From the NCBI GenBank assembly GCA_930367205.1, contig OV884009.1:121342639-121406638 (forward strand): a stretch of 64,000 nt of DNA, written 5' to 3'. The stretch comes from Acanthosoma haemorrhoidale. Its lineage: Eukaryota; Arthropoda; Insecta; Hemiptera; Acanthosomatidae. The notes below the pieces were generated by a model. It did no database searches. It was given only the letters and a program-made list of their open reading frames with translations, and was not told where the DNA came from. Below, one piece after another: positions 1 through 8,585 of the stretch. The first letter of the stretch is position 1. Each line of letters begins with the position of its first letter. Position numbers and translations under genes: made by a program.

Positions 1-703
1 ACATTTTATTGACCATGAAAATTGTACATTTTTCCTGAGTAAATTGTGTAAAGGATCTAAAATTATTGCTCAGTTTGGAATATATTCGTGATAGAAATTT
101 ATCTTTCCGAGGAATTGTCGTACGTTTTTTTGAGTCTTAGGTATTGGAAAATTTTTTACTGATATTAAATTATCTTTTATTGGTCTGATCGTATTATTTT
201 CTATTGTGTGGCCCAGGTACTGTGCAGACTCTGCTGCAAATTTGCATTTTGTAAATTTTAGCCTGAATCCTTCTTTTTTTATTGCGTCTAATAGTAATTC
301 TATATGTTTCACATGTTTCTCAAATGATTTCGAAAATATTAGTAAATCATCTATAAAATTTACTACAAATTGAGTTAATTTATTTTTTCTTAATATATTG
401 CTCAAGATTCTTTGAAAGATTGCTGGGGATGTTTTCCGCCCAAAAGGTAAACATGTCCACTGATAATGACCTTCTTGTGTAACAAAACCTGTTTTGTGTC
501 TGTCTTCAATACGCAAAGGGATAGACCAGAATGCAGAGTTTATGTCTAATGTAGTAAAAAATTTACAGTTTCTTGTTTTTATCATTAAGTCGTCTATCAA
601 TGGAAATGGTTGTGCTTGAGGTATTACTATTTTATTTATGTCCCTGAATTCTATGCATAATCTGCTTCTTTTATTTTCACCTTTTTTAAACGCTAGTGTT
701 ACT
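1..703 (-). pseudogene. Ty3/gypsy reverse transcriptase fragment
   Basis: This is the reverse transcriptase core of a Ty3/gypsy retrotransposon read on the minus strand. From the 5' side it shows the first RT block (AFKKGENKRSRLC, then FRDIN), the LDINSAFW block, LPFG in the template-grip region, the catalytic FIDDLL box and the YLGH block. The frame is open from about 703 to 73, where a TGA replaces a sense codon after YIPN. Recognisable RT-connection sequence (LHNLLRK) continues in the same frame to the left edge. PR, RNase H and IN are absent or lie outside the window. The 5' side stops abruptly at a TA-rich junction against an LTR. It resembles the family of the integrase at the right edge, but that link is inference. 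The copy is dead: truncated and carrying a nonsense codon. Confidence 0.8.
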
Positions 704-714
704 AATATATATAA

Positions 715-1050
715 TGGTACTTAGGGACGGCAGAAAAACAAGGTTGTGTTGCTCTGTAAAACAAAGTTTATTTTCTGTTAATTAATAATTAGTTTACGGG
801 TTTACAAATAAAATCTAAATTCATACCTGTAAAACAAAGAAACGACATTCAATGTTTATTCTCCTGTCGATTCTGTTTGTTTTATAATAACAAATAATTA
901 AAGTCAAATCTTACGTTTAGCTTTTCACTGCTTGCCTAACACTCACGTAACCTCCCTGCTGATAACGCTAGTATCATTCTCTTCAACGCCTGCATTATCT
1001 ACGTTGGCGCGGCGCGCTAATTCAAATTAAAGAAATACATTTTCTTTACA
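715..1050 (-). repeat. Gypsy LTR (TG...CA), relative of the LTR at 62790
   Basis: A 336-bp block with TG at the left edge and CA at the right edge. It shares ordered motifs with the LTR at 62790-63089: CTCTGTAAA-CAAAG, ACCTGTAAA-CAAAGAAACGACA, a CTGATAACG/CTGATAACT stretch and an AAATTCAAATTAAAGA terminal block. The shared orientation makes it a minus-strand LTR lying upstream of the RT fragment. It is therefore either a 5' LTR with the gag-PR region deleted, or a solo LTR. No convincing target-site duplication is seen. Confidence 0.6.
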
Positions 1051-1080
1051 CATATATATATATATATATATGTATGTATA
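1051..1080. repeat. (TA)n tract at the B1 left border
   Basis: A run of TA dinucleotides (CATATATA...TGTATGTATA) between the gypsy LTR and the AGTTAATG terminus of B1. Comparable TA tracts border B2, F, B3, C and D, so this is part of the repeated integration target. Confidence 0.85.
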
Positions 1081-1133
1081 AGTTAATGTTTATTGAATTA
1101 CAAGCTAAAAAAGGTTGGTAATAAGAACACGTA
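1081..1133 (-). repeat. B1 3' LTR, distal part
   Basis: The AGTTAATG... terminus of the B LTR up to the ACGTA at which element A is inserted. Its 53 bp match the start of the B2 LTR at 12610 almost perfectly. The rest of the LTR resumes after element A. Confidence 0.85.
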
Positions 1134-1364
1134 AGATAGAGAGGCCATCTGCCAGCTGCAACACCTGCAAGATCAACACTTCGTCAGCTATCCTTATCAA
1201 GTCTCAGCTCCTATATATCATTCCTCTTATCCTCTCACGTCCACTTCCTTCTGTACTGTTACTAGGCCCGTCACTCTGACATTTATTATCAATTATAGTT
1301 GTATGTTTGTAAAGTTCAAATAAATCTTTTTAAAAACTCCTTCTGGACTTATCAAGATTTAACT
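1134..1364 (+). repeat. Element A 5' LTR
   Basis: 231 bp starting AGATAG and ending TTAACT. It contains a TATA-like box (TATATA, 1212-1217) and a polyadenylation signal AATAAA (1319-1324). It differs from the 3' copy at two positions: T/G in CAGCTATCC and C/A in CGTCACTC. Confidence 0.93.
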
Positions 1365-1381
1365 GGCGCCCGAACAGGGAC
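1364..1381 (+). other. Primer-binding site, tRNA-Lys type
   Basis: TGGCGCCCGAACAGGGAC lies directly at the LTR edge, its first T shared with the LTR end. It is complementary to the 3' end (with CCA) of metazoan tRNA-Lys(UUU), the primer known from lentiviruses and from several insect errantiviruses. The primer assignment is from knowledge of the tRNA; the sequence match is direct. Confidence 0.9.
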
Positions 1382-1602
1382 CTTGGCAGCGACTTTGAGA
1401 CTTTGGAAGAATCTCCCCATTCCGCGATCACCGCCGTTTGGCTAGGCAAGACCCAAGACATCAGCTGGTGTATTTTAATACACATCACCGAGGCTCTGAC
1501 CACTCATTTGTTACTATCTACGAGACGCCAGAGGAGAAGAAGAAGAGGACTTCACACAACAGAAGACATCAATTGGTAATTATAACTTTGTACACATTTT
1601 AC

Positions 1603-2763
1603 ATGCCATTAACAGACAGACTAAACCTTATCCGAAACATCCCCGAATTAGACGAAAATATGGCTACTAACAACCACATTATCTCAACCACAGACTTAAA
1701 ACTAATACCTGAATTTGACGGAAACCCAAGCCACTTGATTAAATTCATAAATAAAATAAATTTCGTGGCCAATAACATATGCACAATAGACAACCCACAC
1801 TGTGAATACAATACAAAACAATTACTTGGACACGCCACTAACAAACTTGTAGGACCGGCAGAACATTGCGGATTACGAAATTATAACACGTTACAAGAAT
1901 TAATTCAAGAATTAAAAAATCAATTCCGCGATGACAAGTCGACACTACAGTCAATGGACGAAATTTTACAAATTAGACCATACAAGAATGAACACCCCGT
2001 AAACTATGTAGACAGAGTATTACTCCTTCGAGACGAACTAGAAGGACGAGTATTTACGGACGATAGATTAAATGACGAACAAAAATTAACCGAACTAAAA
2101 ATATACGACAGACAAATAACACATCACTGTATGAAACAATTTGACAAAGATTTAGAATTTTTCCTAAACCACACGGACTACACAAACTTAAGGGACTTAA
2201 AAAGGGCACTTAAGACAGTCGCTGTGAGAATAATAGAACGTTCTTACGGAGAACGCTCTCACAGCAGACCACAACAACAAAACTCGAAATCACAACAATA
2301 TGCCCCAAGACAAACACAAACACCACCTAGCACCGGTTATAAAGGCAAAAATTTTGACCCTTATTACTATGAGCGAAAACGCGAACAATCAAATCAGTAC
2401 CAACAACCACAAACCTTTCCCAATAACGAACGCCATTACAACAAACCCCAATATAATTCAGACAAACCCAACAATTTTAATTATTCTCGTGATCCTAATG
2501 CACGATACAATCAGCCGTGGCAACCACGAGAACAAAACCAATACTTCAATAAACAACAACTAGCTTTACCAGCAATACCACAACAACAACAAACAGTTTC
2601 AATGCGGACAGTCAGTAACCGCGTACACCATACCGAACTAGAAGACAAAGACTTATACATACAAGAATTACAGGACCAATTACAATCACTCGAAACAAAA
2701 TATGACCATTTTTTAGAACCAGGACCAAGCGATCACAAACCACCCGACCAGAATACCAATTAA
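1603..2763 (+). CDS. gag: Element A Gag
   Basis: Structural capsid/nucleocapsid precursor of element A. The frame is open from 1438, but its first ATG is at 1603 (MPLTDRL...), giving 386 residues; a second ATG (MATNN) is at 1660. An alpha-helical capsid-like region (about residues 30-210) is followed by a Gln/Asn/Pro/Tyr-rich basic tail, consistent with RNA binding. No CCHC zinc knuckle is present, as is common in errantiviral Gag. The C-terminus (DLYIQELQDQLQSLETKYD) is a short heptad-like coiled coil. Just before the stop, the codons CAT TTT TTA form a -1 slip site into pol. No internal stop is seen. Which ATG is used is uncertain. Confidence 0.8.
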   Translation: MPLTDRLNLIRNIPELDENMATNNHIISTTDLKLIPEFDGNPSHLIKFINKINFVANNICTIDNPHCEYNTKQLLGHATNKLVGPAEHCGLRNYNTLQELIQELKNQFRDDKSTLQSMDEILQIRPYKNEHPVNYVDRVLLLRDELEGRVFTDDRLNDEQKLTELKIYDRQITHHCMKQFDKDLEFFLNHTDYTNLRDLKRALKTVAVRIIERSYGERSHSRPQQQNSKSQQYAPRQTQTPPSTGYKGKNFDPYYYERKREQSNQYQQPQTFPNNERHYNKPQYNSDKPNNFNYSRDPNARYNQPWQPREQNQYFNKQQLALPAIPQQQQTVSMRTVSNRVHHTELEDKDLYIQELQDQLQSLETKYDHFLEPGPSDHKPPDQNTN

Positions 2764-5700
2764 ACCATACGGACACTTTACCGAAACTAAAAGATTTTAC
2801 TGGCAAGACTTGGCTGATTGACACGGGATCATCAAAAAATTATATTCACCCATGTTCTTTACCCGAAGGAACTAAAATCATTTCGGAAGACTTCGTGATG
2901 AAAACCCCTACAGGGAGAGCCGAGGGAACTCAGAGTGCTCTAATAGATCTTTATCCCCTGATTGGAATTTCTGCGAAGGCAAAATTTTTAGTATACCCGT
3001 TTAGTGATAAATTCAACATTTTATTAGGATACGAGACAATGCGAAATTTAAACATAAAAATTAACTGTCAAAATAATGAAATAATAATAAATAAAATAAA
3101 ATTTAAATTAGAAAACGAAACTTTAGTAGACAATAACAATAGTAATAATAATAGTAATAATAATAATAATAATAGTAATAATAAATTAAAAAATAAAAGG
3201 GACCAAACATACCCGGAAATAAACAAAAATAAAAGGGACCAAACATACCCGGAAATAAACAAAAATAAAAGGGACCAAACATACCCGGAAATAAACAAAA
3301 ATAAAAGGGACCAAACATACCCGGAAATAAACGAAAACAAAAGGGACCAAACATACCCGGAAAATAATAAAAATAATAAAATTAATAATAACAATAAACT
3401 TAATAATAATAATAAATCAAAAGAAAAGAACGAACTATACTATATTGATGACAAACAAACAATTAAAAAATTAATTCGAACAGACCATATTGACGATAAC
3501 ACAACTGACCAATTAGTAAATCTAATAAGCAATTATGGAGAAATACTAAAAACAGACAATGAACAATTAAGAGCGACTAACTTACTAAAACACAAAATCG
3601 TGACAAAAAACGAAAATCCATGCTACACACGTAATTACCGATACCCTGTACAATTTAAAGAACAAATAAATAACGAAGTGACAAACTTACTGAAAAACAA
3701 CATAATACGTAAAAGTAACTCCCCCTACAATTCCCCAGTATGGATAGTCCCCAAGAAAATGGACGCATCCGGACAAAAGAAAGTCAGGATGGTTATAGAC
3801 TATCGAAAACTTAACGACATGACAATCAATGACAAATACCCACTACCTAACATTGAAGACTTACTAAACAAGTTACAAAACGCGAAAATATTTTCGACCA
3901 CTGATTTGGCATCCGGATTCCACCAAATTGAAATGGATCCTGATTCCATTGCCAAGACAGCGTTTAGTACAGAAGACGAACATTACGAATACTTACGAAT
4001 GCTCTACGGACTTTGTAACGCCCCACCGACATTTCAAAGAGCTATGAACATGATGATAGCAAATATCCCAAACGCCATGATTTACATAGACGACATAATC
4101 ATATACTCCAACACAATACAGGAACATTTAGAACACCTTGAAAACATATTTAGAAAACTAAAAGAACACGCACTTTCCATTCAACTAGACAAGACAGAAT
4201 TCTTCAAAAATGAAATCCCCTTCTTAGGATACATAGTTACCCCCGACGGACTAAAAACTAACCCAAAAAAAGTAGAAGCAATTACAAAATTACCATATCC
4301 AAATAGTGAAAAAACAACCAGACAATTCCTTGGAATGACCGGATATTATCGAAAATTTATAAAAAATTACGCGAAGATAACCAAACCCATATCAAAATCC
4401 CTACAGACTAAAACATACGAGACAAAAGAAATCAAAGAGGCCTGTGACACATTAAAAACTCTCATGACTAACTCCCCGATACTAGCCTACCCTGACTGGA
4501 ATCGAACTTTTTACTTAACGACAGACGCAAGCGACAAGGCCATCGGCTCGGTACTTTCTCAGAAAGATAAAGACGGGACAGAACACCCTGTAGCGTTCGC
4601 CTCACGAGTGCTACAGCCTCCCGAGATAAATTACTCAACGATAGAGAAAGAACTATTAGCAATTGTTTGGTCGACACACCATTTCAAACCATACTTGTAC
4701 GGTACGAAATTCCAACTACTGACTGACCATAAACCACTAAAGTGGATATATACAATGAAGAACGGTAACACACGCATTATGAAATGGGTGTGGAAACTTC
4801 AGGAATTCGAATTTGACGTTACTCACATTGACGGAAAAACGAATAAAGTAGCTGACTTACTTTCGCGACAAAATGAAAATTTACCTTTAAATCACATAAC
4901 AGGAGAAGACAATATAGACAACATAATTGACCAACCAATAGACAATACTCAAGCACTAGACGAAATACTTAATGAACTCAATGACTTAGACCAAATAGAA
5001 TTAGACAGACTTAGTACTTGTAGAGCGACTATACATTCACAACAATCATCCAATGAACAAGTTTGGATTGTAGACAATGACAAAAACATAAATATTGAAA
5101 AATACCAAATAATCGTAAAAAAGGGTCCAAAAGAAATAAAATTCACTAAACCATTTAATAAACATAGACATGAAATTATACTTGATGACGTAAATGACTT
5201 ACAAACACTAATAGAACAAGTAATTAGACCGAAAATCACATACGGAATATACTGCGAACCAAATATCCCATTACTTCAACCATGGTACGATGAAATGTTC
5301 AAAGAATTTTCAAAACTGATACAAGACTCATACCAGACTGTAAAATTAAAAAGATACAAAAATTTTGTAACCGACATCACGGACAAAGACGAACAAATAG
5401 AAACAATAAACAACTATCACATAGGAAAGACATCCCACAGAGGAACTATTGAGACTTATGACAAACTGAGAAAACTGTACTACTTCCCACTGATGAAAGA
5501 AACAATAAACGACTTCATTAACAAATGTACGACATGCAAAAAGACTAAATACGAACGAAATCCCATAAAAGCAAAATACATGGTAACACCAACACCAAAC
5601 AAACCATTTGAAGACTTGATGATAGATACACTACATTTCGACAAAAAATACATCGTGACAATAATCGACACATTTTCCAAAAAACTATTTACACACATAA

Positions 5701-6464
5701 TATCTGCTGTGACAGGAATCAACATCTGTGACACTATTAAACTTTACTTGACATACTATCCCACACCAGTATCAATAAAAATGGATAATGGTAAAGAATA
5801 CAAAAACAACCTAGTATTAAATTTTTTGCAAACAAATGAAATCGAACCAATCTATACGACCCCAGGAAATCCCAACTCACTAGGACTACTTAATAGAGCA
5901 CACAGTACACTAATAGAACTATTACGAACACTCAATTACAAAGACTTAACGAACAAATCATTAACTAACAGACTAATGCTGGCAACAATAGCATATAACA
6001 ATACTTTAAACTCTAAACTAAATATGACACCAGACGAAATCACATTCGGAATAACAAAAAGACCTGACCAACAAATAGAAATAAAAGAACAATACGTACA
6101 AAAATATCATGACGAAAAAAACATAATACACGAAATAACTAGAAACAAAATTATAAACGAAAAAGAAAATAGGACAGAAACACTAAATAAAAATCGCGAA
6201 AATCCACCCGAAATAAATGATGACCAAATATTCATAAGAACAACCCATCACCGCAAATACAATGATCCCTACAGACCCGTACTATTGTACAAAGACAGAA
6301 ACGAAACAAACAAAGCACACGTTAATAGAATCAAAAGACCACGTAAACAACACTTGAGACCGAGACCAAACATTACTGTTTCAGAAGGAGAAGATGGATC
6401 CTACTCGGACAGTACTAATCCAGACACTTCTATGGACATTGACATATACTATGACAGTGACTGA
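2706..6464 (+). CDS. pol: Element A Pol (protease-RT-RNase H-integrase)
   Basis: Polyprotein in the -1 frame relative to gag, open from 2706 to the stop at 6464 and entered by frameshifting at 2709-2715. The order is protease (IDTGSS, Asp codon at 2820), a long Asn-rich linker with five in-frame 36-bp repeats (3192-3363), RT (MVIDYRKLN near 3790; catalytic YIDD at 4083-4094), RNase H (TTDASD near 4520; TDHKPLKW; VADLLSR), and integrase with an HHCC zinc finger (HIGKTSH near 5420, CTTC near 5530). The integrase core has Asp in MIDTLHF and Asp in MDNGKEY (5784-5786). The residue 36 positions on, where D,D-35-E puts Glu, is Asn (AAT, 5892-5894), so strand transfer is probably lost. The end overlaps env by 71 nt. 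No nonsense or frameshift was found. Confidence 0.9.
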   Translation, partial: PFFRTRTKRSQTTRPEYQLNHTDTLPKLKDFTGKTWLIDTGSSKNYIHPCSLPEGTKIISEDFVMKTPTGRAEGTQSALIDLYPLIGISAKAKFLVYPFSDKFNILLGYETMRNLNIKINCQNNEIIINKIKFKLENETLVDNNNSNNNSNNNNNNSNNKLKNKRDQTYPEINKNKRDQTYPEINKNKRDQTYPEINKNKRDQTYPEINENKRDQTYPENNKNNKINNNNKLNNNNKSKEKNELYYIDDKQTIKKLIRTDHIDDNTTDQLVNLISNYGEILKTDNEQLRATNLLKHKIVTKNENPCYTRNYRYPVQFKEQINNEVTNLLKNNIIRKSNSPYNSPVWIVPKKMDASGQKKVRMVIDYRKLNDMTINDKYPLPNIEDLLNKLQNAKIFSTTDLASGFHQIEMDPDSIAKTAFSTEDEHYEYLRMLYGLCNAPPTFQRAMNMMIANIPNAMIYIDDIIIYSNTIQEHLEHLENIFRKLKEHALSIQLDKTEFFKNEIPFLGYIVTPDGLKTNPKKVEAITKLPYPNSEKTTRQFLGMTGYYRKFIKNYAKITKPISKSLQTKTYETKEIKEACDTLKTLMTNSPILAYPDWNRTFYLTTDASDKAIGSVLSQKDKDGTEHPVAFASRVLQPPEINYSTIEKELLAIVWSTHHFKPYLYGTKFQLLTDHKPLKWIYTMKNGNTRIMKWVWKLQEFEFDVTHIDGKTNKVADLLSRQNENLPLNHITGEDNIDNIIDQPIDNTQALDEILNELNDLDQIELDRLSTCRATIHSQQSSNEQVWIVDNDKNINIEKYQIIVKKGPKEIKFTKPFNKHRHEIILDDVNDLQTLIEQVIRPKITYGIYCEPNIPLLQPWYDEMFKEFSKLIQDSYQTVKLKRYKNFVTDITDKDEQIETINNYHIGKTSHRGTIETYDKLRKLYYFPLMKETINDFINKCTTCKKTKYERNPIKAKYMVTPTPNKPFEDLMIDTLHFDKKYIVTIIDTFSKKLFTHIISAVTGINICDTIKLYLTYYPTPVSIKMDNGKEYKNNLVLNFLQTNEIEPIYTTPGNPNSLGLLNRAHSTLIELLRTLNYKDLTNKSLTNRLMLATIAYNNTLNSKLNMTPDEITFGITKRPDQQIEIKEQYVQKYHDEKNIIHEITRNKIINEKENRTETLNKNRENPPEINDDQIFIRTTHHRKYNDPYRPVLLYKDRNETNKAHVNRIKRPRKQHLRPRPNITVSEGEDGSYSDSTNPDTSMDIDIYYDSD
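2709..2715 (+). promoter_or_regulatory. Programmed -1 frameshift site (T TTT TTA)
   Basis: In the gag frame the codons read CAT TTT TTA, so the heptamer T-TTT-TTA is correctly phased as X-XXY-YYZ. It is 45 nt before the gag stop. The -1 frame opens at 2706, after a TGA at 2703, and runs into protease. The same heptamer is the known slip site of HIV-1 gag-pol. I cannot confirm a stimulatory downstream structure. Confidence 0.85.
3192..3363 (+). repeat. In-frame 36-bp minisatellite inside pol
   Basis: Five copies of a 36-bp unit (copies begin at 3195, 3231, 3267, 3303 and 3339) encode five KRDQTYPE-containing 12-residue repeats between protease and RT. Copies 1-4 are almost identical; the fifth diverges. 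Interrupted AAT (Asn) codon runs lie on both sides. Confidence 0.95.
6383..6384 (+). promoter_or_regulatory. Candidate 3' splice site for a subgenomic env mRNA
   Basis: ATTACTGTTTCAG ends at 6384, nine bases before the env ATG at 6394. Errantiviral env is known to be expressed from a spliced RNA. No convincing donor was identified, so this is inference. Confidence 0.4.
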
Positions 6465-7924
6465 TATAAGTGATAACCCCGGAGTCCTACATTACACTAT
6501 AAAGAACGCAAAGGTAATAGAAAATTACTACAGGACATACCATTTTTATGACATTAGCTTACTTGACAAGGAACTAAACAATATACAGAACAATGTACCA
6601 TCTTATAGGGACCTACCGACATACCCTATAATCAAAAACCTTATCATACAAACACAAAACAAATTAAACCTATTAAAATCACACAACAAACGAACTAAGA
6701 GAGGACTAATAAACGGACTTGGAACAGCTCTCAGCTGGCTTACTGGCACCATGACAGCTGATGACAAATCACATTATGACGAAGTAATAAATGAGTTAGG
6801 ACGGAACAACTATAATATAGAACACAACATAGAACAAGACATAAAACTTAATAAACACGTAATTAAAAACTTTCAAAAGGACATTCAATTAATTAATAAC
6901 AATTTTAAAACAGAACAAGACAACATAATGAAGATAAACAAGGAAATGACATTCTTTGACATGTACATAATTCTGACACACCTACACAACAAAATAGATG
7001 AACTTACATTAACACTGGAACTATGCAAAATTGGCATCACACACTCATCATTAATGTCCCAAATACTACATGACATAAACCAAAATGTAAATCTAGCTTC
7101 TAGGAACCCTGAAATCCTGTGGATAATGAGTAAAATTCACTGCACTACTCATAATAAAACACTCCATATCTTTGTAGACCTTCCTAAGGCAAATTTAAAT
7201 ATAAAGACTTATTTACTCATACCTTCGCCTGTAAAAATTAACAAACAATACGTGACTTTAGATATAGACGAAACTATTATAATAAAAAAAATTTAAAATG
7301 TTATATACAACAAATTGTACATTTTTAAACAATGAATATTACTGTAAAAACCTTTTTATTTTAAATAATACTTGTATAAATAATATTATTTCATCTGGAA
7401 CGATGAATGCATGCAAATATAAATTAGCCAATACTAACATTAGATATATAGATAATATGAACAGTTTTATAACCACTAACCTCTCCAAATTAGACAATTG
7501 CCTTACTAATGATACTGTATACCTACCACCCGTTAGCTTACTCACCCTAGACCAAAATGATTGTTATAGAGAACTCCCCAAAATTTCAAGACATATAATA
7601 GACTCCACCATAAACAAATTGTACAATAAAATAGATATAGATGTAATCGCAAATATAAGCGAAATAGAAAACCTAAATATAACAGACATAGTTTTAGAAC
7701 CACTTATATTTAATCAATCCAATACTTATTATTATTTTTATTTAATTATAGGGGCCGCTATTATAATTGTAATCCTCTACTACCTTAAAAAATGTAAAAC
7801 TACCAATTCCTTACGAAACCCTACACCAACAGTAATATATCAGCCAGATCATCCAAACGTTCTCAGAATTCTTCAACAAGATAACAGCCCTCATGCACCT
7901 GCCGCTATCAATCTCATTTCTTAG
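6394..7924 (+). pseudogene. env: Element A envelope-like gene, frameshifted
   Basis: Third ORF of element A, in two pieces. The first (6394-7296, 300 codons) begins with a hydrophobic signal-like stretch (LIQTLLWTLTYT). It then has a basic cleavage motif RTKR (6691-6702) followed by GLINGLGTALSWLTG, typical of the fusion-peptide region of errantiviral/baculovirus-F-like envelope proteins. A stop at 7294-7296 follows a run of eight A (7284-7291). The second piece (7298-7924), in another frame, carries Cys residues and Asn-X-Ser/Thr sites and a C-terminal membrane segment (YLIIGAAIIIVILYY, about 7740-7785) with a short cytoplasmic tail. A one-base length change in the A run would explain the break, either real decay or a sequencing error. 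As read, no membrane-anchored product can be made. Confidence 0.8.
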
Positions 7925-7960
7925 TATTCTTAGAGGACTAAGAATCTTAAACAACGGAGG

Positions 7961-8191
7961 AGATAGAGAGGCCATCTGCCAGCTGCAACACCTGCAAGAT
8001 CAACACTTCGTCAGCTAGCCTTATCAAGTCTCAGCTCCTATATATCATTCCTCTTATCCTCTCACGTCCACTTCCTTCTGTACTGTTACTAGGCCCGTCA
8101 ATCTGACATTTATTATCAATTATAGTTGTATGTTTGTAAAGTTCAAATAAATCTTTTTAAAAACTCCTTCTGGACTTATCAAGATTTAACT
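7961..8191 (+). repeat. Element A 3' LTR and polypurine tract
   Basis: 231 bp, AGATAG...TTAACT, with two differences from the 5' LTR. The purine-rich ACGGAGG immediately before it is the likely plus-strand primer (polypurine tract). The flanking GTAGAACG resumes the B1 LTR. Confidence 0.93.
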
Positions 8192-8321
8192 GTAGAACGT
8201 TATAACAAGACTGCTTTATTTAGACCAAGATACCTCTATCTATAGGTATTACCTGTTAACATATACAGATAATATATGTTTGGGGATTAAGGCTGGGCAC
8301 TAGCGGCGCCTGGACTTAACT
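8192..8321 (-). repeat. B1 3' LTR, proximal part
   Basis: Continuation of the B1 LTR after element A, from the GTA duplicate to ...GACTTAACT at 8321. It differs from the B2 LTR at a handful of positions (for example GACTGCTT for GACTACTT), so B1 is not a copy of B2. Confidence 0.85.
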
Positions 8322-8585
8322 CCCCCCCACCAGTTTACGAACACCCATTCGCAAACTTTGAAGTCCAACACTCGGACGTCTTAGTCCATTCAAATAATGC
8401 TCCGCTAATGTTACAAAGGAGCAAAGGCCAGCCCCGCCCGTACACAGCCTGTAATCCCTCACATTAAGCTCTAATCCTATAAAACGTAAAAACCAACTGT
8501 CACTTGTAAACAAAAAACATAAAAGAAAACTTTGACTTTAAAAAAAAAAACAATACTTCTGTGGGAAAATTCACATAACTATAAC
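8322..8585 (-). other. B1 3' non-coding region
   Basis: Counterpart of 12790-13096 in B2. A GGTGGGGGGG polypurine tract (minus strand) abuts the LTR, and an A-rich run lies near 8540. A 65-codon minus-strand reading frame (8316-8513) matches the C-terminal part of one in B2, but there is no sign that it is expressed. There is no env. Confidence 0.6.

Larger units (their letters stand above)
1134..8191 (+). mobile_element. A: full-length errantivirus-like gypsy element (gag-pol-env)
   Basis: A complete 7058-bp LTR element on the plus strand: 231-bp LTRs that differ at two positions by eye, a PBS, gag, a -1 frameshift site, pol (PR-RT-RNase H-IN) and an env-like gene. It is inserted in the 3' LTR of B1; the flanks read ACGTA / GTAGAACG against ACGTAGAACG in the uninterrupted B2 LTR, giving a GTA duplication (3 bp, or 4 bp with a mismatch). 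The AG...CT LTR ends, the third ORF and the gene order fit the errantivirus group. Two defects are visible: an env frameshift in an A8 run, and Asn in place of the catalytic Glu of integrase. Near-identical LTRs point to a recent insertion. Confidence 0.93.

Noticed and set aside
1438..1602. Extension of element A gag to 1438
   Set aside because: The frame is open but has no ATG there; the first ATG is at 1603.
3068..3394. Minus-strand frames rich in Phe/Leu/Tyr opposite the pol repeats
   Set aside because: Antisense of the Asn codon runs and the 36-bp minisatellite; low complexity only.
8322..8585. Possible env in the B elements
   Set aside because: The space between pol and the 3' LTR is only about 300 bp, without cleavage site or membrane anchor; the B group has no env.
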